Shown: positions 1 through 8,717, counted from the first letter of the stretch. The stretch is 64,000 nt of DNA from Oscillospiraceae bacterium (GCA_015065725.1 SVPV01000002.1:55314-119313), one strand, 5' to 3'. Numbers and translations are program-made. The notes: generated by a model from the sequence alone, not told the origin.

Positions 1-451
1 TGCAAATTATGTTGCCACCCTCTCAAACGGCGGCACAAGATATAAGGCAACTCTTTTAAATAAGGTTGTATCCTACGACCTTTCGGAAACCTATGTAAAA
101 AATAACACACAGGTACTTAATAAAGTACAGATAGACGACGCTTATCTTTCGGCAGTTAAAGAGGGTATGCTGTCGGTTACGGTAGACGGTACAGGTCAAG
201 CTGCTCTTGGCGATTACCCAATCAAAATCGGCGGTAAAACGGGTACCTCTCAGGTAGAAGGCAAGGCTGACCACAGTATTTTTATGGTCTTTGCACCCTT
301 TGAAAATCCCGAAATTGCAATATCGGTAGTCTTAGAGCACGGCTCGTCGGGTTTTTCGGCAGGTAGTGTCATAAGAGATATACTTAATGAGTACTTCTTT
401 TCAAGCGGTAACAAAACCGCTACCGACGCCCCCTTTACAGTGCTTGACTAA
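1..451 (+). CDS. Penicillin-binding protein transpeptidase, C-terminal part (PBP2-like)
   Basis: This is a partial gene: the frame is already open at position 2, so only about the last 150 residues are present. The visible part contains the KTGT motif that forms the third conserved box of the penicillin-binding transpeptidase fold, in the context IGGKTGTSQVEG, followed by the usual beta-strand region (IFMVFAPFENPEIAISVVLEHG). The family cross-links peptidoglycan at the outer face of the membrane. The gene is followed by a MinD-like ATPase and methylglyoxal synthase, the neighbourhood usual for the elongation-type PBP2 (mrdA) in Clostridia, so PBP2 is the preferred reading. The symbol is left out because the diagnostic N-terminal part is outside the window. 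Confidence 0.85.
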   Translation, partial: ANYVATLSNGGTRYKATLLNKVVSYDLSETYVKNNTQVLNKVQIDDAYLSAVKEGMLSVTVDGTGQAALGDYPIKIGGKTGTSQVEGKADHSIFMVFAPFENPEIAISVVLEHGSSGFSAGSVIRDILNEYFFSSGNKTATDAPFTVLD

Positions 452-539
452 TACTTTTTGTAGGTAAAATTTGTTTGACATAGACCGTAATGTATGATAA
501 AATTTTATGATGTAAAAATATGTTATTAAGAGGTGTTTT

Positions 540-1271
540 ATGGGCTACTGCTATGCTATTACCTCCGGAAAGGGAGGTACAGGAAAATCTACCATTGCGG
601 CGTGCCTTGCTTTAGCCTTTTCAAACAGCGGTAAACGCACACTGCTTATAGATATGGACGAAGGACTTCGTTGCCTTGATATTATGCTTGGAATTGAGAG
701 CGAAATTGTTTTTGACCTTTCGGATATCCTTGAAGATAGAGATATTGATGACGCCGTTTACTCGGTTCCAAATGCGGACAACCTATGGCTTATTCCAGCA
801 CCCAGAACCACTGGCAAAATAGATTCCGAAAAATTTAAAGAATTTTGCAGTAGCGTAATTAAGGATTATGAGGTTTTGATTTTCGATTTTCCTGCAGGTA
901 TGGATTTTTCGCTTTATAGCCATCTGCCAAAAAGCACTGTTGTGTTGGCAGTTTGCAATCCCGACCCTGTATCTGTAAGGGATGCTGCCGCAGTTTGCGA
1001 AAATCTTCCGTTTGATAGCTTACACACAAGGCTCATAATAAATAAATTCCACTATAAAACAATCTTTAAGGGAATATATGAAAACATCGACAATATAATC
1101 GATAATTCGGGCTTTAGGCTTGTAGGCGTTGTGCCAGAGTCAGATGAGCTTTCGTTTTTTTCAATAAATCACAAAATCAAAAAGAAAGGAAGAGCAATGT
1201 CAGCATTCAGGCGAATAACCGACCGATTATGCGGTATGCATATTGCACTTCCGAAACCTAAAAAAATATAA
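540..1271 (+). CDS. minD: MinD-like septum-site / ParA-family ATPase
   Basis: This 243-residue protein starts with the deviant Walker A motif KGGTGKS including the signature lysine (residues about 10-16), has the LLIDMDEG switch I-type segment, and a DFPAG Walker B-type segment near residue 119. It ends in a basic amphipathic helix ([18 protein letters not shown]), which in MinD binds the membrane. MinD positions the division septum together with MinC. It is shorter and more diverged than typical MinD (about 265 residues), so a general MinD/ParA family name is safest. It follows the PBP gene by 88 bases and precedes mgsA, consistent with a cell-shape/division operon. No minC or minE is visible in the window. 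Confidence 0.75.
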   Translation: MGYCYAITSGKGGTGKSTIAACLALAFSNSGKRTLLIDMDEGLRCLDIMLGIESEIVFDLSDILEDRDIDDAVYSVPNADNLWLIPAPRTTGKIDSEKFKEFCSSVIKDYEVLIFDFPAGMDFSLYSHLPKSTVVLAVCNPDPVSVRDAAAVCENLPFDSLHTRLIINKFHYKTIFKGIYENIDNIIDNSGFRLVGVVPESDELSFFSINHKIKKKGRAMSAFRRITDRLCGMHIALPKPKKI

Positions 1272-1284
1272 AGGGGTAGAAATT

Positions 1285-1686
1285 ATGAACATTGCAATTA
1301 TTGCACACGACTCTAAAAAAGAACTTATGGTTCAGTTTTGTATTGCTTACTGCGGCGTTTTAAGCCGACATAATCTGTTGGCAACCGGTGCTACAGGTAA
1401 ACTTGTATCCGAAGCTACAGGTCTTGAAATCGCACGCTTTTTAAGCGGCTCACAGGGCGGAGCTCAACAAATAGCCTCAAGAATAGGCTGTGACGAAATT
1501 GACCTTTTACTATTCTTTAGAAATCCGCTTGACAGAAAGCCTAACGAACCTGATGAAAATGCACTTTTACGTCTTTGCGACGTGCATAACATTCCTGTTG
1601 CTACAAATATTGCTACTGCTGAGGTTTTAATACACGGTTTAGAGCGTGGCGACCTTGATTGGCGTGAAATCGTAAAGAATTCTTAA
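1285..1686 (+). CDS. mgsA: Methylglyoxal synthase
   Basis: This 133-residue protein matches the length and fold of methylglyoxal synthase. It has the N-terminal [10 protein letters not shown], the phosphate-binding region ATGATGKL, and the [14 protein letters not shown] and [10 protein letters not shown] motifs, which hold the catalytic aspartate and phosphate ligands of the family. The enzyme converts dihydroxyacetone phosphate to methylglyoxal and phosphate, a bypass of lower glycolysis. The start at 1285 is chosen because the ribosome binding site AAGGGG lies just upstream (1270-1276). An in-frame ATG at 1243 would overlap the minD-like gene and add a basic tail that the family lacks. It sits between the minD-like gene and hisS with short spacing, probably in one transcript. 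Confidence 0.93.
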   Translation: MNIAIIAHDSKKELMVQFCIAYCGVLSRHNLLATGATGKLVSEATGLEIARFLSGSQGGAQQIASRIGCDEIDLLLFFRNPLDRKPNEPDENALLRLCDVHNIPVATNIATAEVLIHGLERGDLDWREIVKNS

Positions 1687-1707
1687 AGTATAATTGGTGA
1701 TACTACT

Positions 1708-2964
1708 ATGGCAGAAATTAATCGTGCCGTTAAAGGCACAAATGATATACTTCCCCCGCTTAGCTATAGCTGGAGAAACATTGAAAATACGCTTTTTGAT
1801 ACCGCTAGACTTTACGGTTTTAGCGAGATAAGAATCCCTGTATTTGAACATACCGAGGTTTTTCGCCGCAGCGTTGGCGATACTACCGATGTTGTTCAAA
1901 AGGAAATGTATACCTTTGACGATAAAGGCGGACGCTCTTTAACTCTCCGTCCAGAGCTTACGGCAGGTGTTATAAGAAGCTGCATTGAACATGGTCTTGT
2001 AAACGGTGCATTACCTGTAAAGGTTTGTTATGAGGGCGGTTGCTACCGCTACGAAAAGCCTCAAGCGGGCAGACTTCGTGAATTCCACCAGTTCGGTGTT
2101 GAATGTTTGGGTGCGGCGGCACCCTCTGCTGATGCTGAGGTAATTTTGCTTGCAAATAATCTTTTATCGGCAATAGGCGTTAGGGATATTTCGCTTGAAA
2201 TAAACTCAATCGGTTGTCCCGAGTGCCGTAAAAAATACCACTCCGCTCTCAAAGAGTATTTTAAACAGCATACTGACACTCTTTGCGGCACCTGCAACGA
2301 AAGGCTAGACCGCAATCCCATGCGTATACTTGACTGCAAATCGCCCGTTTGTTCAGAAATTGCGGCAGATGCACCCGTTGTTCTCGATTACCTTTGTGAC
2401 GACTGTGCCGAGCATTTTGAGGGCGTTAAGGCTCATTTAAATGCGGCAGGTATAAAATACACCGTTAACCCACATATTGTAAGAGGTCTTGACTACTACA
2501 CACGCACCGTGTTTGAATTTGTTTCGGGCGGTATAGGGGCTCAGTCTACAATTTGCGGCGGCGGCAGATATGACGGACTAATATCTCAAATGGGCGGTCC
2601 GCAAACAGCCGCTTTAGGCTTTGCTATGGGTCTTGAAAGACTTATGCTTGTACTTAACAGTCAGCAGACAGAACTGCCAAAAGAACCCGAGTGCGATATT
2701 TACCTTGTTACTATGGGTGATGCTGCTAAAATTAAGGCAACCGAACTTTCTGCAGCACTTCGTTCCGACGGCTTTAAGGTACAAACCGACATTTGTGGCA
2801 GAGGTATTAAAGCACAAATGAAATACGCCGATAAAATAGGTGCAAAATTCACCGCTGTTATCGGTGATAACGAACTCGAAACCAATACAGTTAATCTTAA
2901 AAATATGCTTAACGGCGAAGTGGCTGAAGCTTCGCTTGACCGTATTGTAGATTTTTTAAAGTAA
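1708..2964 (+). CDS. hisS: Histidyl-tRNA synthetase
   Basis: This 418-residue class II aminoacyl-tRNA synthetase has the normal length for bacterial HisRS. The start KGTNDILPP is the family N-terminus. The motif 2 region follows (ELTAGVIRSCIEHG, FHQFGVECLG), then the histidine-specific loops GLDYYTRTVFE and GGGRYDGL, and the motif 3 region ALGFAMGLERL. A C-terminal anticodon-binding domain occupies about residues 325-418. The zinc-like cysteines CPECRKK, CGTC and CDDC form an insertion seen in many Firmicutes. It charges tRNA-His; a tRNA-His(GTG) gene is in this window at 14.7 kb. It lies 30 bases ahead of aspS, the usual hisS-aspS pair. No T-box leader precedes it. Confidence 0.97.
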   Translation: MAEINRAVKGTNDILPPLSYSWRNIENTLFDTARLYGFSEIRIPVFEHTEVFRRSVGDTTDVVQKEMYTFDDKGGRSLTLRPELTAGVIRSCIEHGLVNGALPVKVCYEGGCYRYEKPQAGRLREFHQFGVECLGAAAPSADAEVILLANNLLSAIGVRDISLEINSIGCPECRKKYHSALKEYFKQHTDTLCGTCNERLDRNPMRILDCKSPVCSEIAADAPVVLDYLCDDCAEHFEGVKAHLNAAGIKYTVNPHIVRGLDYYTRTVFEFVSGGIGAQSTICGGGRYDGLISQMGGPQTAALGFAMGLERLMLVLNSQQTELPKEPECDIYLVTMGDAAKIKATELSAALRSDGFKVQTDICGRGIKAQMKYADKIGAKFTAVIGDNELETNTVNLKNMLNGEVAEASLDRIVDFLK

Positions 2965-2994
2965 AATATATAAATTTTAGAGGTGTAGCTTTAA

Positions 2995-4782
2995 ATGAAG
3001 CTTGACAGAATGAACTCACTTAAGCGTACCGACTATTGCGGTACTGTTACTAAAGAACAGATTGGAAAAGAAATCACCGTTTGCGGCTGGGTACAGCGTC
3101 AGCGTGATTTAGGCGGTCTTATATTTGTAGATTTACGTGACCGTACAGGAATTTTACAGCTAGCTTTTGATGACAATACCGATAAAACAGTATTTGAAAA
3201 GGCTTCAGCACTTCGCAGCGAATATGTAGTTATGGCTACAGGTACCATTCGTATGCGTAGCTCTATTAACCACGAAATTCCTACAGGCGAGCTAGAGCTT
3301 GAGGTTACAAAGCTTTTAATTTTGGGTGAGGCTATTACACCTCCATTTGAAATTCTACCCGAAACCGACGTTAAGGAGGATTTACGCCTTAAATACCGTT
3401 ATCTTGATTTAAGACGTGCCCCTCTTCAAAATAATATTATGCTCCGCCATAAAATAGTTAAGACTACACGCGACTATTTTGACGAAAACGGATTTATTGA
3501 GATTGAAACCCCCACCCTTATAAAATCTACCCCCGAGGGTGCAAGGGATTATTTAGTACCCTCACGTATTCATAAAGGCAGCTTCTTTGCACTTCCGCAG
3601 TCACCGCAAATGTATAAGCAACTTCTTATGCTTTCGGGCTTTGACCGCTATATGCAGATTGCACGCTGCTATCGTGATGAGGATTTGCGTGCCGACCGCC
3701 AGCCCGAGTTTACACAAATAGACCTTGAAATGTCCTTTGTGGAAATGGAGGATGTATTCAGCATTGCCGAGGGTTATGTTAAACGCTTGTTTAATGAGGT
3801 ACTAGGCGTTGATATAAAAACTCCTCTGCCCCGCCTTACTTATACCGAGGCTATGGAAAACTACGGCTCTGACAAGCCCGACACCCGTTTTGATATGAAA
3901 ATCAAAGACATCACCGATATCGTAGCCGACTGTGGTTTTGGTGTTTTCTCTGATACAGTTAAAAACGGCGGAGTTGTAAAGGCTATTAATGCTAAAAATG
4001 CCGCAAGCGTTTATACACGTAAGGAAATTGATAAGCTTACCGAGGAAGCACGCGGTATTGGTGCTAAAGGTCTTGCTTTCATACGTTGGGTTGAGGACGA
4101 GCCAAACTGCTCATTCGCGAAATTTATGACCGAGGACGAAATGAAAGCTATTTACGAGCGTGTAGGTGCCGAAAAGGGCGACGTTGTACTAATAATATCG
4201 GACAAAAAGAGTACTGCTCTCTCTGTTCTTGGTGCTTTACGTCTTACCGTTGCAAAACGTCTTAACATTATACCCGACCAATTCAACTTCCTTTGGATTA
4301 CAGAATTCCCGTTCTTTGAGTATAACGAGGAAACAGGTAATTGGGATGCTATGCACCACCCCTTTACCTCACCGCTTGATGAATGTATAGAATATCTTGA
4401 TACCAATCCCGAAAAGGTATTTGCAAAGGCTTATGACTTGGTGCTTAACGGTGTTGAGCTTTCAAGTGGCTCTATTCGTATTACCGACCCCGAGCTTCAG
4501 GCGAAAATGTTCTCGGCTTTAGGTCTTACCGATGAGGAGGCAGAGCAAAAATTCGGCTTCCTTACCAACGCTTTCCGCTACGGTGCTCCACCGCACGGTG
4601 GTATGGGTATCGGTCTTGACCGCCTTGTAATGCTTATGGTTGGTGCTGAATCTATACGTGACGTAATAGCATTCCCGAAGGTTGCGAACTCTAGCGAGCT
4701 TATGTCGGGTGCACCAGCACAAGTAGACGAGGCACAGCTTCGCGACCTTGCAATTATCACCGACACAGAAAAAGCTGATTAA
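2995..4782 (+). CDS. aspS: Aspartyl-tRNA synthetase
   Basis: This 595-residue protein has the bacterial AspRS arrangement. An N-terminal OB-fold anticodon-binding domain (about residues 15-115, GWVQRQRDLGG) is followed by the class II catalytic core with motif 1, the flipping-loop region QSPQMYKQLLMLSGFDR and motif 2 around RCYRDEDLRADRQPEF. An internal GAD domain (about 310-420) and motif 3 GIGLDRLVML near the end complete it. It attaches aspartate to tRNA-Asp, and possibly to tRNA-Asn in lineages that use a GatCAB pathway. The start at 2995 has AGGTG at 2981-2985; ATG 3010 is an alternative with no better ribosome binding site. It is the last gene of the operon, ended by the hairpin at 4801. 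Confidence 0.97.
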   Translation: MKLDRMNSLKRTDYCGTVTKEQIGKEITVCGWVQRQRDLGGLIFVDLRDRTGILQLAFDDNTDKTVFEKASALRSEYVVMATGTIRMRSSINHEIPTGELELEVTKLLILGEAITPPFEILPETDVKEDLRLKYRYLDLRRAPLQNNIMLRHKIVKTTRDYFDENGFIEIETPTLIKSTPEGARDYLVPSRIHKGSFFALPQSPQMYKQLLMLSGFDRYMQIARCYRDEDLRADRQPEFTQIDLEMSFVEMEDVFSIAEGYVKRLFNEVLGVDIKTPLPRLTYTEAMENYGSDKPDTRFDMKIKDITDIVADCGFGVFSDTVKNGGVVKAINAKNAASVYTRKEIDKLTEEARGIGAKGLAFIRWVEDEPNCSFAKFMTEDEMKAIYERVGAEKGDVVLIISDKKSTALSVLGALRLTVAKRLNIIPDQFNFLWITEFPFFEYNEETGNWDAMHHPFTSPLDECIEYLDTNPEKVFAKAYDLVLNGVELSSGSIRITDPELQAKMFSALGLTDEEAEQKFGFLTNAFRYGAPPHGGMGIGLDRLVMLMVGAESIRDVIAFPKVANSSELMSGAPAQVDEAQLRDLAIITDTEKAD

Positions 4783-4800
4783 AATTTATAAACACTTAAA

Positions 4801-4830
4801 AAGGACTGTGATAAAATTATCACAGTCCTT
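4801..4830 (+). terminator. Rho-independent terminator after aspS
   Basis: A perfect 13-bp stem (AAGGACTGTGATA with its complement) and a 4-base loop sit 18 bases after the aspS stop. The 3' side is only moderately T-rich (CTATTTTA), so termination may be incomplete and could let transcripts enter the structured region beyond. Confidence 0.8.
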
Positions 4831-4906
4831 CTATTTTATATAGAAACGATTTCTTCTCATCAAACCATAATTTATCTTTACTTTTAATCACCACTATGAT
4901 AAGATA

Positions 4907-5080
4907 AAGGTACCACACAAAACTGAATAAATAGCAACACATACGGGAAGTATTTTTATTTAGGTAAAAATGCATTCTCTATTTTCACATTCTCGTATGA
5001 GTTGCTGAAAGTTTTGTGTGGTAGCAAATTGGAGTCATGCATTTTTCGGTGTGTGTGGCTTCGGTTGCACACACTTTTTT
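4907..5080 (+). ncRNA. Unidentified structured RNA or leader, with pseudoknot potential
   Basis: A strongly structured stretch lies between aspS and a small membrane-protein gene. The outer stem pairs 4911-4924 with 5010-5023 (14 bp, perfect). A second stem pairs 4933-4945 with 4994-5006 (12 of 13 bp). A small hairpin pairs 4952-4958 with 4965-4971. In addition 4966-4975 (AAAAATGCAT) is perfectly complementary to 5037-5046, outside the outer stem, so a 10-bp pseudoknot can form that competes with the small hairpin. The region ends in a terminator hairpin at 5051-5080, just before the next ribosome binding site. A TATGAT at 4895-4900 could be the -10 box. It matches no riboswitch class I can recognise; it could be a small RNA or an attenuator. 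Confidence 0.6.
5051..5080 (+). terminator. Intrinsic terminator in the leader of the small membrane-protein gene
   Basis: GTGTGTG at 5051-5057 pairs with CACACAC at 5068-5074, followed by TTTTTT. The ribosome binding site (GGAGG, 5087-5092) of the next gene begins only seven bases later. The hairpin is therefore either the end of a separate RNA or a transcription attenuator for that gene. Confidence 0.8.
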
Positions 5081-5100
5081 AATTTTGGAGGAATGAAAAA

Positions 5101-5394
5101 ATGTATGAAAACATTGGAGGAAAAATCAAAGGATTGGCATTCGGCATATTCATTGTTGAAGCGATAGCAGTTTTTATTTCAGGCTCTTTAATTATGGTTC
5201 TTAGCTATGATAATGGTTATTTAATTGGGCTATTGTTGGTAATATTAGGACCCATCGTAGCGTGGCTATCGTCGTTGGTTTTATATGGATTTGGTGAGTT
5301 GATTGTAAAGGTTTCTAAAATTGAAGAAAGCCTTTCTATAAGTTCTAAAGAATCAAAAGAAAGTATAGAGCATGAATTATACTTAAGCAAATAA
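5101..5394 (+). CDS. Small conserved two-TM membrane protein, function unknown
   Basis: The 97 residues begin MYENIGGKIKGLA and contain two hydrophobic segments (about residues 12-37 and 41-66), then a charged C-terminal tail (VSKIEESLSISSKESKES). The N-terminal GGKIKGLA and the GPIVAWLSS...YGFGELI stretch are typical of small proteins common in gut Clostridia, but I know of no assigned function. A good ribosome binding site (GGAGGAATG) supports the start. The gene sits alone behind the structured leader and terminator, so it may be controlled by attenuation, and it converges on rplA with a shared hairpin. Confidence 0.7.
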   Translation: MYENIGGKIKGLAFGIFIVEAIAVFISGSLIMVLSYDNGYLIGLLLVILGPIVAWLSSLVLYGFGELIVKVSKIEESLSISSKESKESIEHELYLSK

Positions 5395-5410
5395 ACCTAC
5401 GAAAAAATTT

Positions 5411-5436
5411 AAGGCTACCTCAAATGAGGTAGCCTT
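5411..5436. terminator. Bidirectional terminator between the small membrane protein and rplA
   Basis: A perfect 12-bp stem (AAGGCTACCTCA and its complement, 2-base loop) has A-rich and T-rich flanks on both sides. It can end both the plus-strand membrane-protein transcript and the minus-strand rplA operon. Confidence 0.85.
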
Positions 5437-5457
5437 TAAAATTTAACTTAAATAGAA

Positions 5458-6153
5458 TTACGCACCAAACTTTGCAACGTTAAGCTTTACGCCAGGTCCC
5501 ATTGTAGTTGCGATTACGCAGGACTTAATGTACTGACCCTTTGTTGCAGCAGGCTTTGCCTTAACGATAGCACCCATAAGTGCATCAAAGTTTTCCTGAA
5601 GCTTCTCAGCACCAAAGGAAACCTTACCGATTGGGCAGTGAATGATGTTGGTCTTATCAAGACGGTACTCAATCTTACCTGCCTTAGCTTCAGTAACAGC
5701 CTTAGCAACGTCAGGAGTAACAGTACCAGCCTTAGGTGTAGGCATTAATCCGCGAGGACCTAAAACCTTACCAAGACGACCTACAACACCCATCATATCA
5801 GGTGTAGCGATAACTACATCGAAATCAAGCCAGTTTTCGTTCTGAATCTTAGCAACTAATTCCTCAGCACCTACGAAATCAGAACCTGCCTCTTCAGCAG
5901 CTTTTGCATTGTCACCCTTTGCGAAAACAAGGGTTCTAACAGTTTTACCTGTACCATTAGGAAGAACAACCGCACCTCTAACCTGCTGGTCAGCGTGACG
6001 AGAGTCAACACCCAAACGTACGTGAATTTCAACTGTTTCATCAAATTTTGCAGTACCTGTCTTTACAGCAACAGCAACTGCTTCTTCTACATCGTAAAGC
6101 TTACCGGTTTCAATAAGCTTTGCACTTTCATTATATTTTTTACCGTGTTTCAT
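5458..6153 (-). CDS. rplA: Ribosomal protein L1
   Basis: This 231-residue protein is full length for bacterial L1. It starts [14 protein letters not shown] and has the family stretches [29 protein letters not shown] and [15 protein letters not shown]1 forms the mobile stalk by the ribosomal E site and in many bacteria represses its own rplK-rplA mRNA. It follows rplK by about 50 bases and ends the rpmG-secE-nusG-rplK-rplA operon at the hairpin 5411-5436. Confidence 0.98.
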   Translation of the reverse strand: MKHGKKYNESAKLIETGKLYDVEEAVAVAVKTGTAKFDETVEIHVRLGVDSRHADQQVRGAVVLPNGTGKTVRTLVFAKGDNAKAAEEAGSDFVGAEELVAKIQNENWLDFDVVIATPDMMGVVGRLGKVLGPRGLMPTPKAGTVTPDVAKAVTEAKAGKIEYRLDKTNIIHCPIGKVSFGAEKLQENFDALMGAIVKAKPAATKGQYIKSCVIATTMGPGVKLNVAKFGA

Positions 6154-6204
6154 TTTTTACCTCCAAGTGGTTAAATCGGAAATTTCCTCCCACGAGAGAG
6201 AGAA

Positions 6205-6630
6205 TTAATCTACTACCTCAACACCCATACTACGTGCTGTACCGGCGATCATGCTCATAGCACTCTCGATAGTAGCAGCGTTAAGGTCGGGCATCTTGGT
6301 TTCAGCGATTTTTCTTACCTGCTCGCTAGTAATTTTGGCAACCTTTGTTTTGTTAGGTGTACCGGATGCAGTGTCGATTCCGCATGCTTTCTTAATAAGA
6401 ACAGCAGCAGGGGGAGTCTTTGTGATAAAGCTGAATGAGTGGTCTGCATAAACGGTAATAACAACCGGAATGATAAGACCAACATCGTTCTTTGTTCTTT
6501 CGTTGAACTCCTTAGTAAAAGCCATAATGTTTACGCCATGCTGACCAAGAGCAGGACCTACCGGTGGAGCCGGTGTAGCTTTACCTGCAGGAATCTGTAA
6601 TTTAATGTAACCTGTAATTTTCTGAGCCAT
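6205..6630 (-). CDS. rplK: Ribosomal protein L11
   Basis: This 141-residue L11 starts [20 protein letters not shown] and contains the [15 protein letters not shown] motif of the N-terminal domain. The C-terminal domain (about residues 70-141) binds the GTPase-associated region of 23S rRNA. The start at 6630 has a strong GGAGGTG ribosome binding site. A longer in-frame reading from 6708 would only translate the untranslated leader. Its neighbours are nusG upstream and rplA downstream. Confidence 0.98.
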   Translation of the reverse strand: MAQKITGYIKLQIPAGKATPAPPVGPALGQHGVNIMAFTKEFNERTKNDVGLIIPVVITVYADHSFSFITKTPPAAVLIKKACGIDTASGTPNKTKVAKITSEQVRKIAETKMPDLNAATIESAMSMIAGTARSMGVEVVD

Positions 6631-6783
6631 TATTAGCACCTCCATTATTCGTGGTAACCGCATTACTTTCGTATGCGTGGCGGAACGGTCATATTCCGTC
6701 CCTCCCACCGTGACACATACTATGTGTCGGGGTCAATAAGCAGAAAAAATATATATTAACTGCGTATTAACTGATTAAAATTT
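6631..6783 (-). promoter_or_regulatory. Structured rplKA leader
   Basis: The roughly 150 bases between nusG and rplK have no gene. On the minus strand they contain a GACACATA/TATGTGTC hairpin, then an imperfect long stem (GTGGGAGGGACGG facing CCGTTCCGCCAC), then a GCATAC...ATGCGG segment just before the rplK ribosome binding site. In many bacteria L1 binds such a leader to repress rplK-rplA translation. That role is inferred from position; I did not match the L1 site base by base. Confidence 0.5.
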
Positions 6784-7311
6784 TTAGTCTGCACGGGAAA
6801 TCTGGTCAAGCTCTAACTCAACCGGTGTTTCTCTGCCAAACATTGAAAGGACTACGCAAACGCTGTTATTAGCTGTATCAAGCTCCTTAACAACACCGCC
6901 ATAACCCTCAAGCGGACCGCTGATAATATTTACATTATCGCCAACCGCATAGCCTACCTCAACGCTGTGCTTCTCAACGCCGAGTGCCGCAACCTCTTCA
7001 TCGGTAAGCGGTACGGGCTTTGATGCCGGTCCAACAAATCCTGTACAGCCGCGTATATTACGTACAACGTACCAAGAATCGTCGGTGACAATCATTTTAA
7101 TTAAAACGTATCCGGGGAAAATTTTTCTTTCTACCTCACGTTTTTGGTCATTTTTTATTTCTGTGACCGTTTCGGTAGGAATTTTAATGTCGCATATAAG
7201 GTCCTGCATACCGCGGCTTTCAACCATAGTAGCAAGGTCGCTTGCAACCTTATTTTCATATCCGGAATAGGTATGGACTACATACCATCTTGCCTCTTGT
7301 GTTTCAGCCAT
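6784..7311 (-). CDS. nusG: Transcription termination/antitermination protein NusG
   Basis: This 175-residue NusG has the N-terminal NGN domain (ARWYVVHTYSGYENKVA, FPGYVLIKM, GCTGFVG) and a C-terminal KOW domain (VNIISGPLEGYGGVV). It binds RNA polymerase and links transcription with Rho or the ribosome. It is 17 bases downstream of secE, the near-universal secE-nusG pair. Confidence 0.98.
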   Translation of the reverse strand: MAETQEARWYVVHTYSGYENKVASDLATMVESRGMQDLICDIKIPTETVTEIKNDQKREVERKIFPGYVLIKMIVTDDSWYVVRNIRGCTGFVGPASKPVPLTDEEVAALGVEKHSVEVGYAVGDNVNIISGPLEGYGGVVKELDTANNSVCVVLSMFGRETPVELELDQISRAD

Positions 7312-7327
7312 TTGCTACCTCCGTAAC

Positions 7328-8017
7328 TTAAGCTCCCAAGATTAGCTCGAGTAATTTACCCAGACCAAAGTCCAAAAGCCAAATAAAGATACCGATTAAA
7401 AGACACATAATAAGAACGATACCTGTGTTCTTAAGAACGTCTTTAATATTCGGCCACACGATTTTCTTAACTTCACTCTTATAATCACGGAAGAAAAGAA
7501 CAATACGCTTTAAGATGGTTTTCTTCGCACCCTTAGAAGCCAAGACTTCAAGATAATCGTCTATCAAAAGATAAGCAATACCTACAACCGCAAAAGCTAA
7601 AAGACAAATAGGAATTAGCAATGCAGACGTTGTATATTTAGCACCTGCTGCTGCAAAGGGACGGAAGTCAACAAACTTAACGGGTTCAGAAAGAGCTACT
7701 ACCAACATAAAGATGCCGGCACCCAAGCCAAAGGCTGGAGCTACATATCTAAACTTTTTGGATTTGAATGACAGGGCACTTGAAACAACACCTATTACTG
7801 TAAGCCAGAAACAGAAAAGAAGCTTTACGGAGTGAGCTAACTGATAGCTTTGACCGTCAACCTCTATCTTGTTACCGAAAGCCAACTGTGCGGCAACGGG
7901 GGAAACGGTATTACCGTTTGCCTCAAAGCTTACAAAGCTTGTGAAGAAAAGCACCAAAGAAGCTACTGCTAAAACGATGGAAAGAATTTGACAAATTTTA
8001 TTTGCAATTTTCATCAT
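7328..8017 (-). CDS. secE: SecE translocase subunit with a large extra N-terminal membrane domain
   Basis: The last roughly 60 residues are a normal SecE: the amphipathic FFRDYKSEVKKIVWPN helix followed by one transmembrane segment. The protein is 229 residues, while Firmicute SecE is usually 60-90. The first ~165 residues carry about four hydrophobic segments (residues ~8-28, 63-82, 91-108, 130-152) separated by short loops and resemble no domain I recognise. The reading frame is continuous and preceded by AGGAGG, so the extension is translated. The second ATG (8014) is slightly better spaced than 8017. SecE clamps SecY in the Sec translocon. Position between rpmG and nusG confirms the identity. 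Confidence 0.9.
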   Translation of the reverse strand: MMKIANKICQILSIVLAVASLVLFFTSFVSFEANGNTVSPVAAQLAFGNKIEVDGQSYQLAHSVKLLFCFWLTVIGVVSSALSFKSKKFRYVAPAFGLGAGIFMLVVALSEPVKFVDFRPFAAAGAKYTTSALLIPICLLAFAVVGIAYLLIDDYLEVLASKGAKKTILKRIVLFFRDYKSEVKKIVWPNIKDVLKNTGIVLIMCLLIGIFIWLLDFGLGKLLELILGA

Positions 8018-8025
8018 CCTGCCTC

Positions 8026-8175
8026 CTACTTTGTTTCTTTGTGTAGGGTGTGCTTCCTGCAGAACCTACAGTACTTGTTCATTTCAAGCCTATCAGGGTC
8101 GTTCTTCTTGTTTTTCATTGTGTTGTAGTTGCGTTGCTTGCACTCTGTACAAGCCAATGTGATTTTAACTCTCAT
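8026..8175 (-). CDS. rpmG: Ribosomal protein L33
   Basis: These 49 residues begin [17 protein letters not shown] and contain two CxxC zinc-binding pairs (CTEC near the start, CRFC near residues 36-39), so this is the zinc-binding form of L33. The start at 8175 has GGGAGGTG upstream. A longer reading up to 8310 would translate the untranslated leader and is rejected. It is the first gene of the secE-nusG-rplKA operon. Confidence 0.97.
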   Translation of the reverse strand: MRVKITLACTECKQRNYNTMKNKKNDPDRLEMNKYCRFCRKHTLHKETK

Positions 8176-8372
8176 AACGGCACCTCCCGCTTTACGGAAA
8201 TATTTTTTGCTTTTACCCATGCACTGTAAAAAAACAGTTGTAAAAGTAAACGCCTCCCTCTTGGCAAATGCTCTCAACAGATACGGACAAAGGTCCGCAA
8301 AGCACATCAAATATCAAACATTTAGCCAAAAATTCTTAATGCAAAAAAAAAGAACCTTTCAGAGGTGATAGA

Positions 8373-8401
8373 ATTATACCACAACCAGTCCCAAAGGTCA
8401 A
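8373..8401 (-). promoter_or_regulatory. Sigma-A promoter of the rpmG-secE-nusG-rplKA operon
   Basis: On the minus strand TTGACC and a perfect TATAAT are separated by exactly 17 bases, about 200 bases upstream of the rpmG start. The leader between promoter and gene is T-rich and has no open reading frame of note. Confidence 0.88.
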
Positions 8402-8717
8402 GCATTTTTTCCATATTTTTAAAATCAGCATTTGGTCGGTTACTCATACGCTACATATAATATGTATATGCCTGTACTATCTTTACTTAATTATAAATAA
8501 TATGCTAGCACTAACAAAAATATTCATCATCATTAATTCTAAGACTTGTTTTTCGGCAAAACCGATGAAGTTAACGAAAAAAATTATCAAAATTGTAATT
8601 TTTTATTACAAGATTAAAAAAGAGAGGAATCCCCTTAACAAAGCCATTTAACAAGGTTTTGAAACAATTATATTATAGTGTTTTCACCCTACATTTTAGG
8701 ATTTTTCAAAAAAAGTG
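8402..8717. other. Intergenic region with no gene seen
   Basis: This AT-rich stretch lies between two divergent transcription units. I see no convincing open reading frame, RNA gene or repeat beyond the promoters at its two ends. Confidence 0.6.

Noticed and set aside
1687..1707. T-box leader for hisS-aspS
   Set aside because: Only 21 bases separate mgsA and hisS; no T-box sequence or specifier stem is possible.
4907..5080. 6S RNA or a known riboswitch
   Set aside because: The fold lacks the central open bubble of 6S RNA, and none of the conserved cores of the common riboswitch classes could be found by eye.
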